Origin: Takakia lepidozioides
Lineage: Eukaryota; Streptophyta; Takakiopsida; Takakiales; Takakiaceae
Direction: 5' to 3'
DNA: 64,000 bases
Assembly: GCA_030704615.1 (NCBI GenBank)
Contig: CM060731.1
Span: forward strand, 20,708,001-20,772,000
A program made the translations under genes and the position numbers. Positions 12,801 through 24,317 of the stretch are shown piece by piece (the first letter of the stretch is position 1; every line of letters begins with the position of its first letter). Below the pieces are notes generated by a model. The model had not been told where the DNA came from, ran no database searches, and was given only the letters and a program-made list of their open reading frames with translations.

Positions 12801-15064
12801 TTGGTACTAGTTAGGTTCTCACATGGGTGTCTGTTTGGATTACCTTTTAATGTCTGTATGGACTTGTTACTCTGTACTTACCATAGATGTTTTTTTCCAT
12901 CAGTTTGTGGATGTTCAGCATCCAAGTAGTCACAGCTGGTACCTCAGAATGGTTAGGATGCAGGAGGCCCCTTCAGCTCCCCTTCCTGCAAACGCTTTGA
13001 GCATTTTTTTATCAATCTCAGGAAAAGCTAAAGTGAAAATTCAGGTCCTACTTCATAGGTGTAATGCTGAAATGAAGATGCTGACTGTTTTGCTAGCTGT
13101 GCCTGTTGAGTGCTTGCCGACATCATACATTCGGAAAAGTGGCAGGAACTCAGTATGAAGATATGTAGAAGATACGCCCATGAATTGAGCATAGTGTGAT
13201 ATATGTGATCTACACCCACTGTTTGGAGCTGAGTAAGTCAGCAGGGAGGGAGGGCAGCTTGTGATGAAGTTGGTGGTCTCAGATATTGTGATTGACAGCA
13301 CAATTGTAAAACTGCATTCTCTATGTTGCTTGGTGGGAAGCTCTCCCTTCACACTGCTTTGGTTCCCCCCCCCCGCTATGGAGCAGACACTTCGAAACAC
13401 ACTCTATGTCATGACCGCCCAAACTGGCGCGGGGTCTATGGCCACAAGGCTAGAGCAAACAATGTCTTATGAGCACATTCTATGGCATGATTGTGTTCAC
13501 ATTGCATGCTCTAACCATGATTGAGGGAATTTGTCTAATATCTGGTTTGTATGTTGTTCAGGAGACCCTGCGAGTCAAGGATGAAGAGCTCAATCAACTG
13601 GCAAGGGACTTAAGGGCAAGGGATCTTACCATCAAGGAGTTAGCAGACCGGCTCTCTCAGACTGCTGACGCAGCAGAGTCAGCAGCATCAGCTGTGCATG
13701 CCATAGACAAGGAACGCAAGTTGGCCCTGTCAGAGTCAGAGCACTTGCGTAATGAGCTGCGGCGTGCTGCCCAGGAGGTGTATCCTTGCGCCTTAGTTGG
13801 AATATTTGGAGATCTTACCATCTGTGTTCTACTCTATGGCTGTCCATCTGGATGCAGGACTGGATGCAGGAGACAGCATCCTAGTCGTTTGTGCAAGAAA
13901 AGCTTTCAAAGAATACATATTCATGGGAAGATCCAGGGAATCTTGTGCATACTTTATTTGTGGAGAAGCAGACCAAATGCATGGGCTTCTGTGATCTGGC
14001 ATCATACAATACAGCTTTATCGTCCCTTTCAAATTGCTACCTTGTTAACACTTATTAGTTTGATTTATCAATATTACAGAGCATTTTGATTGGTAGGACA
14101 ACGTGTGGACTGGTGATCCATATGTATCTTGTCTTGTATAGGCAGCTCAAGATGAGACATATTTTGTGGCATGAGCATATGAGCATTGAAAAAATGTTAT
14201 GGTAGATTGTGAATAAGACATAGTCGTGACATCTGAAGCAACTAATTGTATATGGACAGATGAGGGCTGCAGAAGAGCGAGTAGCAGCAGCACTGAATGC
14301 CAAAGAGAGTGCAATGCAAGAGGCTCACAGGTGGAGAATGGAGCTGGGCAAAGCCCGGGAACATTGTGTACTTCTTGAGGCCACTGTAAGGCGTGCTGAC
14401 GAGGGTGCACAACAACTGAAGTTGGCACACGACCATGAGCTGGCTGAGTGCTGGCAAGCCCAAGAGGCCCGGTTTGTTTCTCTTCCTCTTACCTTGGAGC
14501 TAGTGTTTGAGGGCAATGCTAGTGGCAAATGAATGCAAATCAAGGCAATTGACCAGGTGTTTGCTCGAAGCTTTTCTGGATTCAATGATAGTCCCAGTAT
14601 TATGTTCATGCAGCCATCGCATCTTTGTGCGACTGCGAAATCAAATCAACAGTGATGTTCTAAGGAAGTGTGGCTTTTTGGTTGCTGTGGATTGCAAAAG
14701 TTGTTGAGATGTGCCTTAGAATATTGTTGCATCTTGTTACAGCACCGGAGCTACACCTGCAGTGATGGAAGCAGATGATTTGAGGTCACCAGCATCAATG
14801 GTGGATGCTGGCAAGGAATCCGGCATTGCATTGCAGACTCAGAGCAGTGAGTGCTCCAGGGCTGCACCTGAAGTTTGTGGCTCAGTGGCTCCACTAGTAG
14901 CGGCAAATGACGAGGTTGGAAGTGAGAGCTTGGGAGTGGTAGCAGATCCGGCAACAAAAGCAATGCTAGTCCCATCTGAAAGAAATGGCTTGTTGAACAG
15001 TCCATCAACAGAGCAACAAGAAAGCGTTATCACTCAGGAGAAGCAGAAGCAAGAAAGCAAATGA
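9876..15064 (+). CDS. SWAP70: SWAP70-like protein with PH domain and coiled coil, nine exons
   Basis: This is a plant homologue of Switch-associated protein 70, a phospholipid-binding regulator linked in plants to Rac/Rop signalling and immunity. Exons: 9876-9992, 10464-10525, 10673-10756, 11071-11102, 11658-11739, 12209-12431, 13562-13777, 14260-14471, 14743-15064. They total 1350 nt, giving 449 residues with all phases agreeing. The PH domain spans about residues 26-125: SVLLQGTLLKRSET, then LRKWNQRWFTLD, then GTPQKQEYFLCAET and the invariant Trp in ARAWVATL. Next come RAHKEAVNSLSGNG and a coiled coil from about residue 200 to 343 (ETLRVKDEELNQLARDLR onward). A Ser/Glu-rich tail ends in QEKQKQESK. 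Exon 4 is only 32 nt. A Trp/Leu/Gln-rich stretch that I recall after the coiled coil in Arabidopsis is missing. The start is the ATG of the exon holding the conserved N-terminus. Confidence 0.93.
12672..13340. repeat. imperfect direct duplication in SWAP70 intron 6
   Basis: About 12,672-12,815 and about 13,120-13,340 share the same ordered blocks: GAAAAGTGGCAG/GAACTCAGTA-like, GTGATGAAGTTG, then TTGTGATTGACA and a run toward a TTGGT end. The copies are diverged and the second has an extra insert. It is intronic and noncoding. Confidence 0.5.
13405..13490 (+). mobile_element. short copy of the LINE 3' tail in SWAP70 intron 6
   Basis: The + strand contains GGCCACAAGGCTAGAGCAAA followed closely by CTTATGAGCACATTCT. 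The same pair of blocks ends the LINE at 59,805-59,840 and occurs, reversed, at 3,120-3,420. It is a short tail fragment with no open frame. Confidence 0.5.
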
Positions 15065-16727
15065 TATACACGACCACTTATCCAAATGCTTCAGTGGACC
15101 ACAACCATTTGAAAAGTGGCCAGCAAGGATTGACACAGATGATTCGAAAGTCTCAAAAATACCACTCAGCTGGTATCCCACTCAATTCAATATTTAGAGG
15201 TGTGATGTGTAGCACTTGCTGGCACTACTACAGGCCTATCCTTTAAAAAGTTGCGATTTGAGGTTGCGTAGCTAACTTCAATTTGGTGTACGTTCTCGGC
15301 ACATCTAGGTCACGGTAACCTGATTCATTGGTAATATTGATGTTGATGTTCTAGCAATTTGGTCAAATCTTTCACTACCGAAGACACAAGTATGAGGTTC
15401 ATGGCAAGGGAAGGGGAGAATATATTATCTAGGTATGTAGTATTTAGTGTAGAGTTACTAAGTACCCAAGATCTGTTTGGGGAAATTTTAAAGGTCAAGG
15501 AAATAGATATGGTGGGAGCGACCAATAGGGAGGTGCAGGAGAGCGACAGGAGGAAAATGTGGCTGTGGATACATGGCATGGACCAGCCTTTTGGAAGGCT
15601 CCTCACAGGGTTGCCCGAGAGGGTGTTAAAGGATAACAACTCCGAAAGGAAGTGTAAGTTATGGTGTCACTTCATCTTGTGATTACCACTTTCTGTGGGG
15701 AGGTGAACACTTTGAACCCATCATCTAGGTTATGCACATAGAAGGCAAAACTCCCAACCACTAGGCCACATGCTCTAGTGCATCTGAGAGGGTATGCAAG
15801 TAAAGGAGGGAGGGGAGGGCTGGGCTATGCCATGCCTCCTGCCTCCTCTGAAAAATGGAAACATCGAACAGGTACCATCACCTAAGTACTTAAGATGCTA
15901 TAGATTTATGTTTATCCATTATGAAAATGAGGCCCAGACATAACACAAGAAAGAGGCATTTTATGATTAAATGCATGAGAGGAATACAGAACTCGTGCCA
16001 ATTATTGTTTGTCGGAGTTTGTCTGCTGTGTGATCTTTAATTTTGGTAGTAACTAGTAACTAGTAACCACCATTATGCATATGAAAGGCAAATTAAAACC
16101 CAAGTGTTCTCATTCTGGCTGTTTGCAGACTGCAGGACTGCAGGACAATAGCCTCTTTTTAATGTAGTCTTGTAAGGCCTGCCTTTGCACTAAATGCTCA
16201 TGTACACAGCATTATGCACATACATGCATTTGAAACAATAGGAAAGTTGTGCACTTGCACTTTAACCACACTACATATATTGAATTGGGTTTAAGGTAGT
16301 TGGCCAAAAACCAGGTGAGTCCTTTTCCTGTGTCAACACCGAATGGGCTACATCATTCCAGCACTTCACTGTGATGATATAAATTCACAATATGCATATG
16401 AGTATATAGAACGTTGAATCCTCCATTCATTACTTCACTATGATATCCACAGCTCTAGGATTGCCTCCCCTGATCATGGAAGAGGACCCCAGAAACAACA
16501 GACCTTTCACTACTCATTACTATTATATACATTTGGGCCTTTGTGATGGTTGGACTAAGCTGTCAGATGTTTACACTACAACGTGCACCGGCGAGGTAGT
16601 AGAAAGAGACTGACAGTAGTCCTGAAGAGAGGTAAGCGATGAAATTTTTTCAGGAATGCTTTCCATTCCTCTGCTTCCATTAACTCGTTCTTTTGTGATG
16701 ACTGGGGGATGAAAGGGGAGACACAAA
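15065..16727. other. convergent intergenic region, no gene seen
   Basis: This separates the SWAP70 stop from the 3' end of the first GRAS gene. It should hold both 3' UTRs. An open frame at 15,359-15,682 (+) has no recognisable motif. Around 16,047-16,067 there is a small TAACTAG repeat. Apart from the SINE-like head noted separately, I see nothing else. Confidence 0.6.
15665..15790 (-). mobile_element. candidate tRNA-derived SINE head
   Basis: Read on -, a pol III A-box-like TGGCCTAGTGGTTGGGAG is followed about 50 nt later by a B-box-like GGGTTCAAAGT. This is the promoter layout of a tRNA-derived SINE. It does not fold as an intact tRNA, and no poly(A) tail or target duplication was found. 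Confidence 0.4.
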
Positions 16728-19700
16728 TTAAGAGCGAGCTACACGGGTAGGCTCCCACACAGAAATTCCCTGCAAAACTTGAGCCTTCCATCCCAAAAGC
16801 AACCAGCCACCATCTTCCCCCATGCCGTAATCCCTATGGTAACAGCTCATCATGGTGCGAACTAACGCCAAAACTTCTGGAATCAGGGTCTTCTGCTTAA
16901 ATCCAGCTTGCTGGGTGCGAGACTGCCATTGCCTGTAAGGCTCAGCCCGCTCCACTCTCTCCAAACCTTCACAGGCCACTATATTGAGTATTTCCCGGCC
17001 CAAAATCTCCTTCTCTATTAACTTTCTGCTAGGATGCTCAAGTGGCATCGATGCTTCAAGTGCGTTGAACATCGGTGTGTAATAGTCCAGAGAATTCTGG
17101 AGGCGAGATATGAAGAAGGGTGAGTTGTGGCTTGCGTTGACCACCCCTTGCACAAATACCTTCATGACAATGAAGAAAATCCAGCATCAGTAAGAAATTA
17201 TGATCTGAATTTATCAAGGAAACAACAACATCTTAATTACTCTTGACCAATGTGACATTCTGCATACCACATAGGACTGAGAAGGACGTAATTTGACATG
17301 ATTTACCATCTTCACCCTATCCACATATGAATGTCACGTGAGCTGACCAAAGCCACATCTGCACCGTCATTAGCACCCTGCAGTTCTGTCATGGCATATG
17401 TGATGACCCAAAAGAAAGAAGGCTTGCTACCTTGGGGCTCATGCTTCGGATCCTGCTCAGTGTTGTTTTACGGGGGCTTGCAGCTATGACTGATTCATCC
17501 AGAAGGTGTCGGAGCCTGTACTGGCAATTAACAGCTAGCACTTCACCCTTCCTCAAGAAAAGATGAGCAGGAGTGATGGCCTCCCACTTTTCAGCAACTG
17601 CATGGAACTCAAAGGGCAGTCCAGACTTCCTTGCAATCTCTGCAAGCCTGAGACCAGTTTCCTCAATCCTCTCTGTGGGCCGGAATCCAGGCTGCGGATT
17701 ATCAATCCCTGACATTGAAATTGAGGGGTGAGTAGACCTCTTGAAGGCATTTGCAGTTTGATGAGATCAAAGAACATGACGGAAGAGTGGAACAACAATT
17801 TCTACTCTTTTTGCAGCTTCAACGTGAATGAAATAACCATTGTACAAGTATAACAGATAAGTCAGAACAGGACAAAACCAAGTTCACCATAGCATCCAAA
17901 GATCAAGAAAACAAACCATCAAGACTGTAGATTGAAAAGCAAAGCCAACTGAAGGGAGGAAGGATATGTAGGAAAGTCAAATGAACAAGAAAAAAATTAC
18001 CTGGCTGTTTGACAACAGTCAGATAGGAAGGAACATCACACAACATTCAGGGAATCCGGTCTCATCTCTGCCTTCATCAGGACAAACAACAGTAATAATT
18101 TGCCCTGACTTTTGGCTGTTCCCAAGGATACTATTCGGCAAAGATGGTGATCTTTATGGCAAACCTTTGGGCCTGTGCAAAACAATCAAGAACAAGGCCT
18201 CATGTGGGGAGTTGTTCAGCTTTACATATGTGCCATTCTACTTGCCATCTCTATTTGCCAGCAGTTTAGACCTACACTGTTGTTTCATCCTACACAGACA
18301 AAAAAGACTTGGTCATGCTCCAAAAAAGAACACTAGCTCCTGCCAAGCCAATGACCATGCTGTACATAGCCATAACTGTGCTCTAGGATGAGTACTAAAG
18401 GCATGGCGATGATATCAATCTCCAGCTAATGAGGACACACTACAGTGGCAGCTTATTAACAATTGCTATTAGCAATGAGCTATTATTTGGGATAGGCGAT
18501 CCAGTCCAAACAGAGTGACATTGCACATGGTACTAGGAGTTTCGTACAGGGAGTAAGGCTCACATTGACATCAGCCTCAACATGGTACCTTATTTCTAGC
18601 ACTGCTTGTGTAGGCTTCTGGCAACAAAAGTGACACTTCAACTGCCTGTCACACTGTCAAGAGAAAGGGCAGAGAGGCAGACAGACAAACAGAACAGAAG
18701 GTGGGACGGCCAGAGGGGAAGAGAAAGACGTACTGGCTTCTCGCCATTAAGAGTACCTGTAAGTCGAAGGTGAGGTGGCCCCTCGGGACGGCACGAAAGG
18801 GCATTTATGAGGCATGGCCATTGCATTCCATAGAGAATACCATAATCGATGACATGCACATGAGAAGCACCCTTGAAGGCCTCCAATAGTGCTCTATTAG
18901 CATAGTAAGAAGATATTATGGTAAACGGGCAGTAGTCAACAAGCATGCGATAGCCTTTCAACATTGTGATCGCCGAAGGACTGTTTCTGGAGAGAGCCAC
19001 ATAGAGTTGTCCGCCAGTACCTGACATTCTTGCCACCTGGGAGACCATTATACCGTAGAGTGATGGTGCAAGAAAATGCCTCTAACGTGCTCTGAAACAA
19101 AATGCTCAAGAACTGCCGATCACATCTTTTTGAATGGTCAAGTTGTATCAAGTTGAAGACAACTGCCACTGCTAACATTTGGCTTCAGATGCACCATCAG
19201 TTAGTCATTCGGAAACATCTAGCAGAGTCTATTATGGGATTTTCCACTTCACAGTTCTATTGCTAACCAGCTACGATAGAAAGCAATGAAGCTAGGGAGC
19301 TTAAACGGAGGGCACTTTTGAGGAGATGCTGTTCCAAACATTGTTCCATTATCAAGATATGCAATGATCATTTCTGAATTAAGATTACCCTTATCTTTGG
19401 GATCCAGAGATGCAGAAGTACACATTGTACACAGAAGTCACACGCTGCATCAGCATTATAAGGGGGTTACATGAAGTCCATGCTTTTACTTCCATAATCA
19501 TTGCAGTGAAATTGTTATATATGTCAGAGTATCAAAAGCCATCACTGAACCACGCAGCCACGAGACAGGAAAACACACAAGCATAATTCGTATGTGGAAA
19601 CTAACCAGAGCTTCTACGAAATAATGGGCCATCCGCTGTGGCCCAGTACCATAAGCCGACGAATGCTCGCGAAGCTCCCCAATCAGCTCGTTGGCGTGGC

Positions 19701-21461
19701 TGAAGTCATTCAGTCCAACTGCTTGCACACATCTGAGCACAAAATGCCTTCATCAGAGCGGGATGATGTTCGTGATTACATTTGATGGTCTGTTACAGTG
19801 TATTTGCTGCCATCCATTAAGTAGCTTGACTCATAGTAGAGGGCTCATGCGAAAAAAAAAAAATTGTGGTCAAATTGTGCTTGCAGGCATTCTTTTCATT
19901 TCTCCAATTGCTGATGATAGCACCAGATGGCTGTTATGAAGTCAGTCCCTCTTAAATAATCACCCGGGTAGAGGATAAAGGGATAACCATCGCACACACC
20001 TACCAGAACGTGTGGCACAGAGTATTTATATGGTAGTCTCACATGCAATTTATTCAAAATCTCAGCATAACAAAGGAGGCTGTAAAGTCATAGGCAGCTG
20101 ACGAATTGGTTTGCGACTTTCACCACCTCAAAAACAATGTACATAACTGTCACAAGCTTTGGAAGATAGGCACTGCAAAGGGTTTAAGTGACAAGACCAT
20201 TGATGTAATGCTTCAACAGAATGCATTGCGGCATGGCAACATAGATGCACAATCTGATAGGTGATACTGAGAAGTATAGCACACTGTGTATATGGAAGCA
20301 GCCTTACCTAAGAAGCAGGGTGTTCAATTCAACTGAGGAGATGTGAACAGCATTTTCCTTTTGCTGAGAGACATGTGACTTCCAGCCTCTATTGTCCAGG
20401 TCATACTCTGCGCTCCCTGTATCTGCCCTGGTGCTGGAGGGGCCCACACTTTGAAACTCTGTCTGAGAACTCCCCTTGCTGCCACTGAGATCACTGCTCA
20501 CAGAGTCCTCTTCTGTAGTGGGAGATACATTTGCCCCTCCAATTTCTACTGGATCTGTAAAGATTGTTAGCCCAGCATCTGAGTATCCATCTGTGAGCTC
20601 TTCTGATGGTTGACAAAGGAGAATTTCATCAATCCAGCTATCAACGTCCTCCTGAGCGTCTCTCGTCTCCTCCCCCTCGGAGTGGGGAGGGATACCTGAA
20701 TCGTCCCCAATGAGGTGCCCAAGGTCCCTGGCCATAGCCTGGTATGCAATAGATTCTTGGAACATACATTTCTGGTCCTCCAGATTTTCGTCCAGAAGAA
20801 TGTCATCTAAGAATCTTATTAGCGGCCATGTCTCTTCTACCAAAGCAGTAACGGCAATAGTTGGCGGCGTGTCCTCAGAGCCAGGAGATGTCAACAGTTG
20901 TTGAGGATTATCATCAGAAAAGCTGCTTGGTATGGAGAGAGAAGGAGATAAATTCTCAGACGACTGGCACGAAGGCTCGGCATAACTTGTCAAGACAGTC
21001 CGCTGTAAATGCTTTCGTCCCCCAAAGTTTTGAAACCCTGATGGCACGGAACCAGTAAGACACTTATCCAAAAATTCAGGGAAGGTTAGTCCGATGCATG
21101 GACTAGCATCTACACCCGAGTCGGAGAAGCCATTTGGTGGAATACCACCTTCCTTGAAAACGGAAGAGATGATTGGTTGTTTCTGATCAGAAGACTGCGG
21201 GGTGCTTTTGAATTCTGGAAAAATAGAGGAGAGATACATTTGTGCCGAGGGCTCAGAGTCGTGCGAGTAGGGGAAAGGGTGTGATGAAGGTCTTTCTGAA
21301 AAACAGTTGCGCTTAGATGGCAGCTGTATTTGGTACAATGCCTGCTGTAGTTGTCTTGCAAGTGTAGACATCTGTCCAGAATCTCCCCCTCGTCTGCTAT
21401 GCTTGCTTCCCGCCAGGCGTGTTCCCTTCCCTCTTAACCCTTCTTCTCGTTCTGTATCCAT
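16728..21461 (-). CDS. GRAS transcription regulator, LISCL (SCL9/14-like) type, five exons
   Basis: GRAS proteins are nuclear transcriptional regulators. Exons on -: 21461-20308, 19732-19606, 19036-18757, 17708-17431, 17159-16728; phases join to 756 residues. The first exon gives an acidic Ser-rich N-terminus with FLDDILLDENLEDQKCMFQE, the conserved LISCL acidic motif (about residues 225-245). The GRAS domain fills the C-terminal half: LLLRCVQAVGLNDFSHANEL (first leucine-rich part), HVHVIDYGILYGMQWP (VHIID), NPQPGFRPTERIEETG, PFEFHAVAEKW (PFYRE), ERVERAEPYRQW (RVER) and GGWLLLGWKAQVLQGISVW (SAW). I chose the ATG at 21461 because the open frame upstream of it has no ATG. Four introns cut the GRAS domain, unlike the intronless coding regions I know from flowering-plant LISCL genes. 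It is the downstream member of a tandem pair. Target genes are unknown. Confidence 0.93.
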
Positions 21462-22620
21462 CCGACCCCTTCCTCCACCTCTCAACGTGCCCTTCTGTCC
21501 CCTTGACCCTCCCCGTAGCTGACGATTCTTTGAGTTCCCAAACAGATATTGTAATTTCCCGTGATGTCAGTGCAGGGCTTCATGGTGCACCATACTGCTT
21601 ACTATAAGTCTTGAACGTGCACGTAAGCATCCAGCCTGAGTCCCCCGACAGGAACGTCCACAAATATCTGTGTCTTCCAACTAATTTCACAGTCATTTTT
21701 TCCACGATAAATCTGCCACAAGTGATTCATTACATGCTGGTGCGGCTGCAGGTTCCCTGAGCACGCTGCACCTGTCCGCAGATACATACTGAAGTATCTC
21801 GTTCAATTCACTCGCACCAATTGATGACACATTGTACATGGCCACGCAGGGTGAGGCTGCCTAGGTGAAGCCCGGATTTGGGTGACATTAACTTATACTT
21901 TACATTGCGGATTGACGGTCTCCAGAAACAAGTCCGTGGAGGTGGGGCCCTGTAGGAAGGAGACAAAACAAAGCCGACACAGGGATGAATACTTCCCAAC
22001 TGTATGGATAACGGCTCGCTCTCAAGCGGTATGTACAGTTCTTCTTTATGCTGATTTAGTGATGCGAAGCTCCTGCGAATGTGTCTCTTTGAATAGTATA
22101 TTTGTGTAGAGGGATGAGAGAGACACGAATATGAGCGAGCGATTCCGTGAGTTGTTGTTTTCTTGTAAGCAATAGCAGAGCTCTCGCTGAAGAAAACACC
22201 AGAGTGGTGGGTCTGACAGACCTTCGTGAGCGAGCGGTGAGCCACAGACATCCTCAATTTCCAAGAGTCCGAACAGCCTTATTCCAGGTACCTCATACAT
22301 CTTCCAACCCCAGACACGAGATCAGATGGTTTCCAATCGACAAAATGGACACCACCATATGCCAAATTCCACCTCGGAGGCCATCGTATTACACTCGATC
22401 CTCCGTAACTATCAAGAGAATGGGAAGAGGGAAGAACATCGGACTCTGAACACAATCCGGAATGATTCCTTCTGGCCCTTCGTAGTCCCTTTATCAATGT
22501 TCAATTTAAGAGCTCAATGCAATTCGGTCAGGACTCACTGAAAAATTGAACCTTAATGGTTCTGCCCCATACAGCACAAGTTGAAAAATCACTGCTCGTT
22601 CAAGGTTGTAAGTGTTTTCC
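21462..22620. other. upstream region of the first GRAS gene
   Basis: This holds the 5' UTR and promoter of the GRAS gene on -. The first part is CT-rich on + (GA-rich on the sense strand). Short open frames here have no recognisable motif. I see no clear TATA box that I would commit to. Confidence 0.5.
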
Positions 22621-22862
22621 AGCTATCAACCTGCGTCTGACGTCTCCCCCTCGGAGTGGGGAGGCATACCTGAATCATCCCCAATGAGGTGCCCAAGGTC
22701 CCTGGCCATAGCCTGGTATGCACTAAATTCTTGGAACATACATTCCTGGTCCTCCACATTTTCCTCCAGCAGAATGTCATCTAAGAATCTTATTAGCGGC
22801 CGTGTCGTCTCTTCTACCAACGGTTTAGCGGCCATGTTGGCGGTGTGTCCTGACGGCCAAGA
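22621..22862 (-). pseudogene. isolated GRAS N-terminal fragment (duplication relic)
   Basis: On - it reads FLDDILLEENVEDQECMFQE, then AYQAMARDLGHLIGDDSGMP and PHSEGE. This is nearly identical to the acidic LISCL motif region of the neighbouring GRAS exon at 20,630-20,865. A small internal deletion near 22,630-22,650 removes part of the following Asp-rich stretch. Homology stops on both sides; no start context, GRAS domain or splice partners are present. It lies between the two complete GRAS genes and is more similar to the first. A relic of unequal crossing-over or local segmental copying is most likely. Confidence 0.85.
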
Positions 22863-24317
22863 CAAGAAGAAGATGCCAAGTGTTGTTGCGGACATGCGCA
22901 TGCAGGGGCAGGTTGATTTTCAGTATGCACTCATGTGGTGGGCCAAGCAAAGTAAGGATTGGTCAGGAACATCTTCCCAAACTTTTGGAACTGGGGGATA
23001 ATTAAGTCTGTCCAGAGGAAGGCTCCACCACGGCTTGACTGGGCTGGGCCCACCGCATGAGATGGTATAAAGAGGAGGGTCATGAGGCCTCTGCTTGCCC
23101 CTCAATCTTACTTTTACTTTGGTGGGCTCTGCAAGCAACCAGGCCCCTTTCAAAATGTAAATTGGAACACCGTCTTTAGATTGATAGATTCCCAAACTAA
23201 ACTCTGGTGACGGTTATTTCTGAAGGTCCAAAACAGGAAGAGAGATGGAGTGGAGAAGGGGAGGGATGGCAGGGTGTAGGCATGGCTGATATGTGAGGTT
23301 ATGTACTCTGGAACTTGTCAACAGTGTCTCGGCCTCCTGGCCTCTTCGTCACTGCTTCCAATGCGGAAAGAGGCCGTTAAGGATCATTAACATTCTCTTC
23401 CACATTGGAGGGGATTCATCAATAGCAAAGTAACACAAGGGTCATAAGAGTTCTCAAACAAGTTATCGTGCATTTAAGGTGGAGGAGATTGAGGATCATC
23501 CAGATTATCAGCAGGTAACAAGGAAAGAAAAGGTGGAAAAAGAGAACCTATGTATCTTCAAGTAGGGGGAAGGTTCCTTCATGGACCCTTCCTGTTTTTT
23601 CGAGGCCACCTGAGGCATGTATACCAAAATTACTAAGTAGGAGTCAGACCACTTTACATTAGTTTCTTTTTCAGCCTTTCTTTACTGTTCCCATACTCGT
23701 CTAGCACCTGCTCAATATTGAAGCACAGATTCCTGCAGAAAAGATTCATAGAGGCAGATACTCAACACCCATTTGAATTGGAGCCCTTGAAAAGGTGACT
23801 TCACATGCAGATTTTTGGCCATACAAGACTGACTTGAATCCCTTCTGTAAATTGTAGGAATGCTGACACAGACCAGCTTTGCGTGCTGCCTAATCCAGTT
23901 TCCTTGCGCGTATCCAACAAGACCTCAATAACCATGGCCATCTTTTGTCATAGCCTTTCGAGCTAGAGTACAGCCACATGGTCTGTGGCACCATTCCAAC
24001 TAAGCTTGACACTGACCAGGTCTCTCCTTCAAATCTGACTGACACGCTCTTTCCATAGCCCAGTGAGATGTTGCTGTGAAAATCCTCTTGATTTGAACAC
24101 GTCAATCCATCATCCACCCCCTGCTCCAGAGGACCCAAGAAGCAGTGAAGACTCTAGTACTCATTCTGTACATACATTGGGCAGCTTGTACTTCTGCACC
24201 AATTTGCTAAATTGAACCAAAATAACCGAACTTATGCTACAGGGTGCACCAGAGCGGAGAACATACGGGACTTGGAGGAAGGAGGAGTGAAGGAGAGAAG
24301 GAACAGAAAAATACAAA
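22863..24317. other. intergenic region between GRAS genes
   Basis: This lies downstream of the second GRAS gene. It presumably includes its 3' UTR at the right end. The open frames here lack recognisable motifs and no transposon ends were identified. Confidence 0.5.

Noticed and set aside
15359-15682. 107-codon frame downstream of SWAP70
   Set aside because: No motif and no homologue recognised; lies between convergent genes where 3' UTRs are expected.
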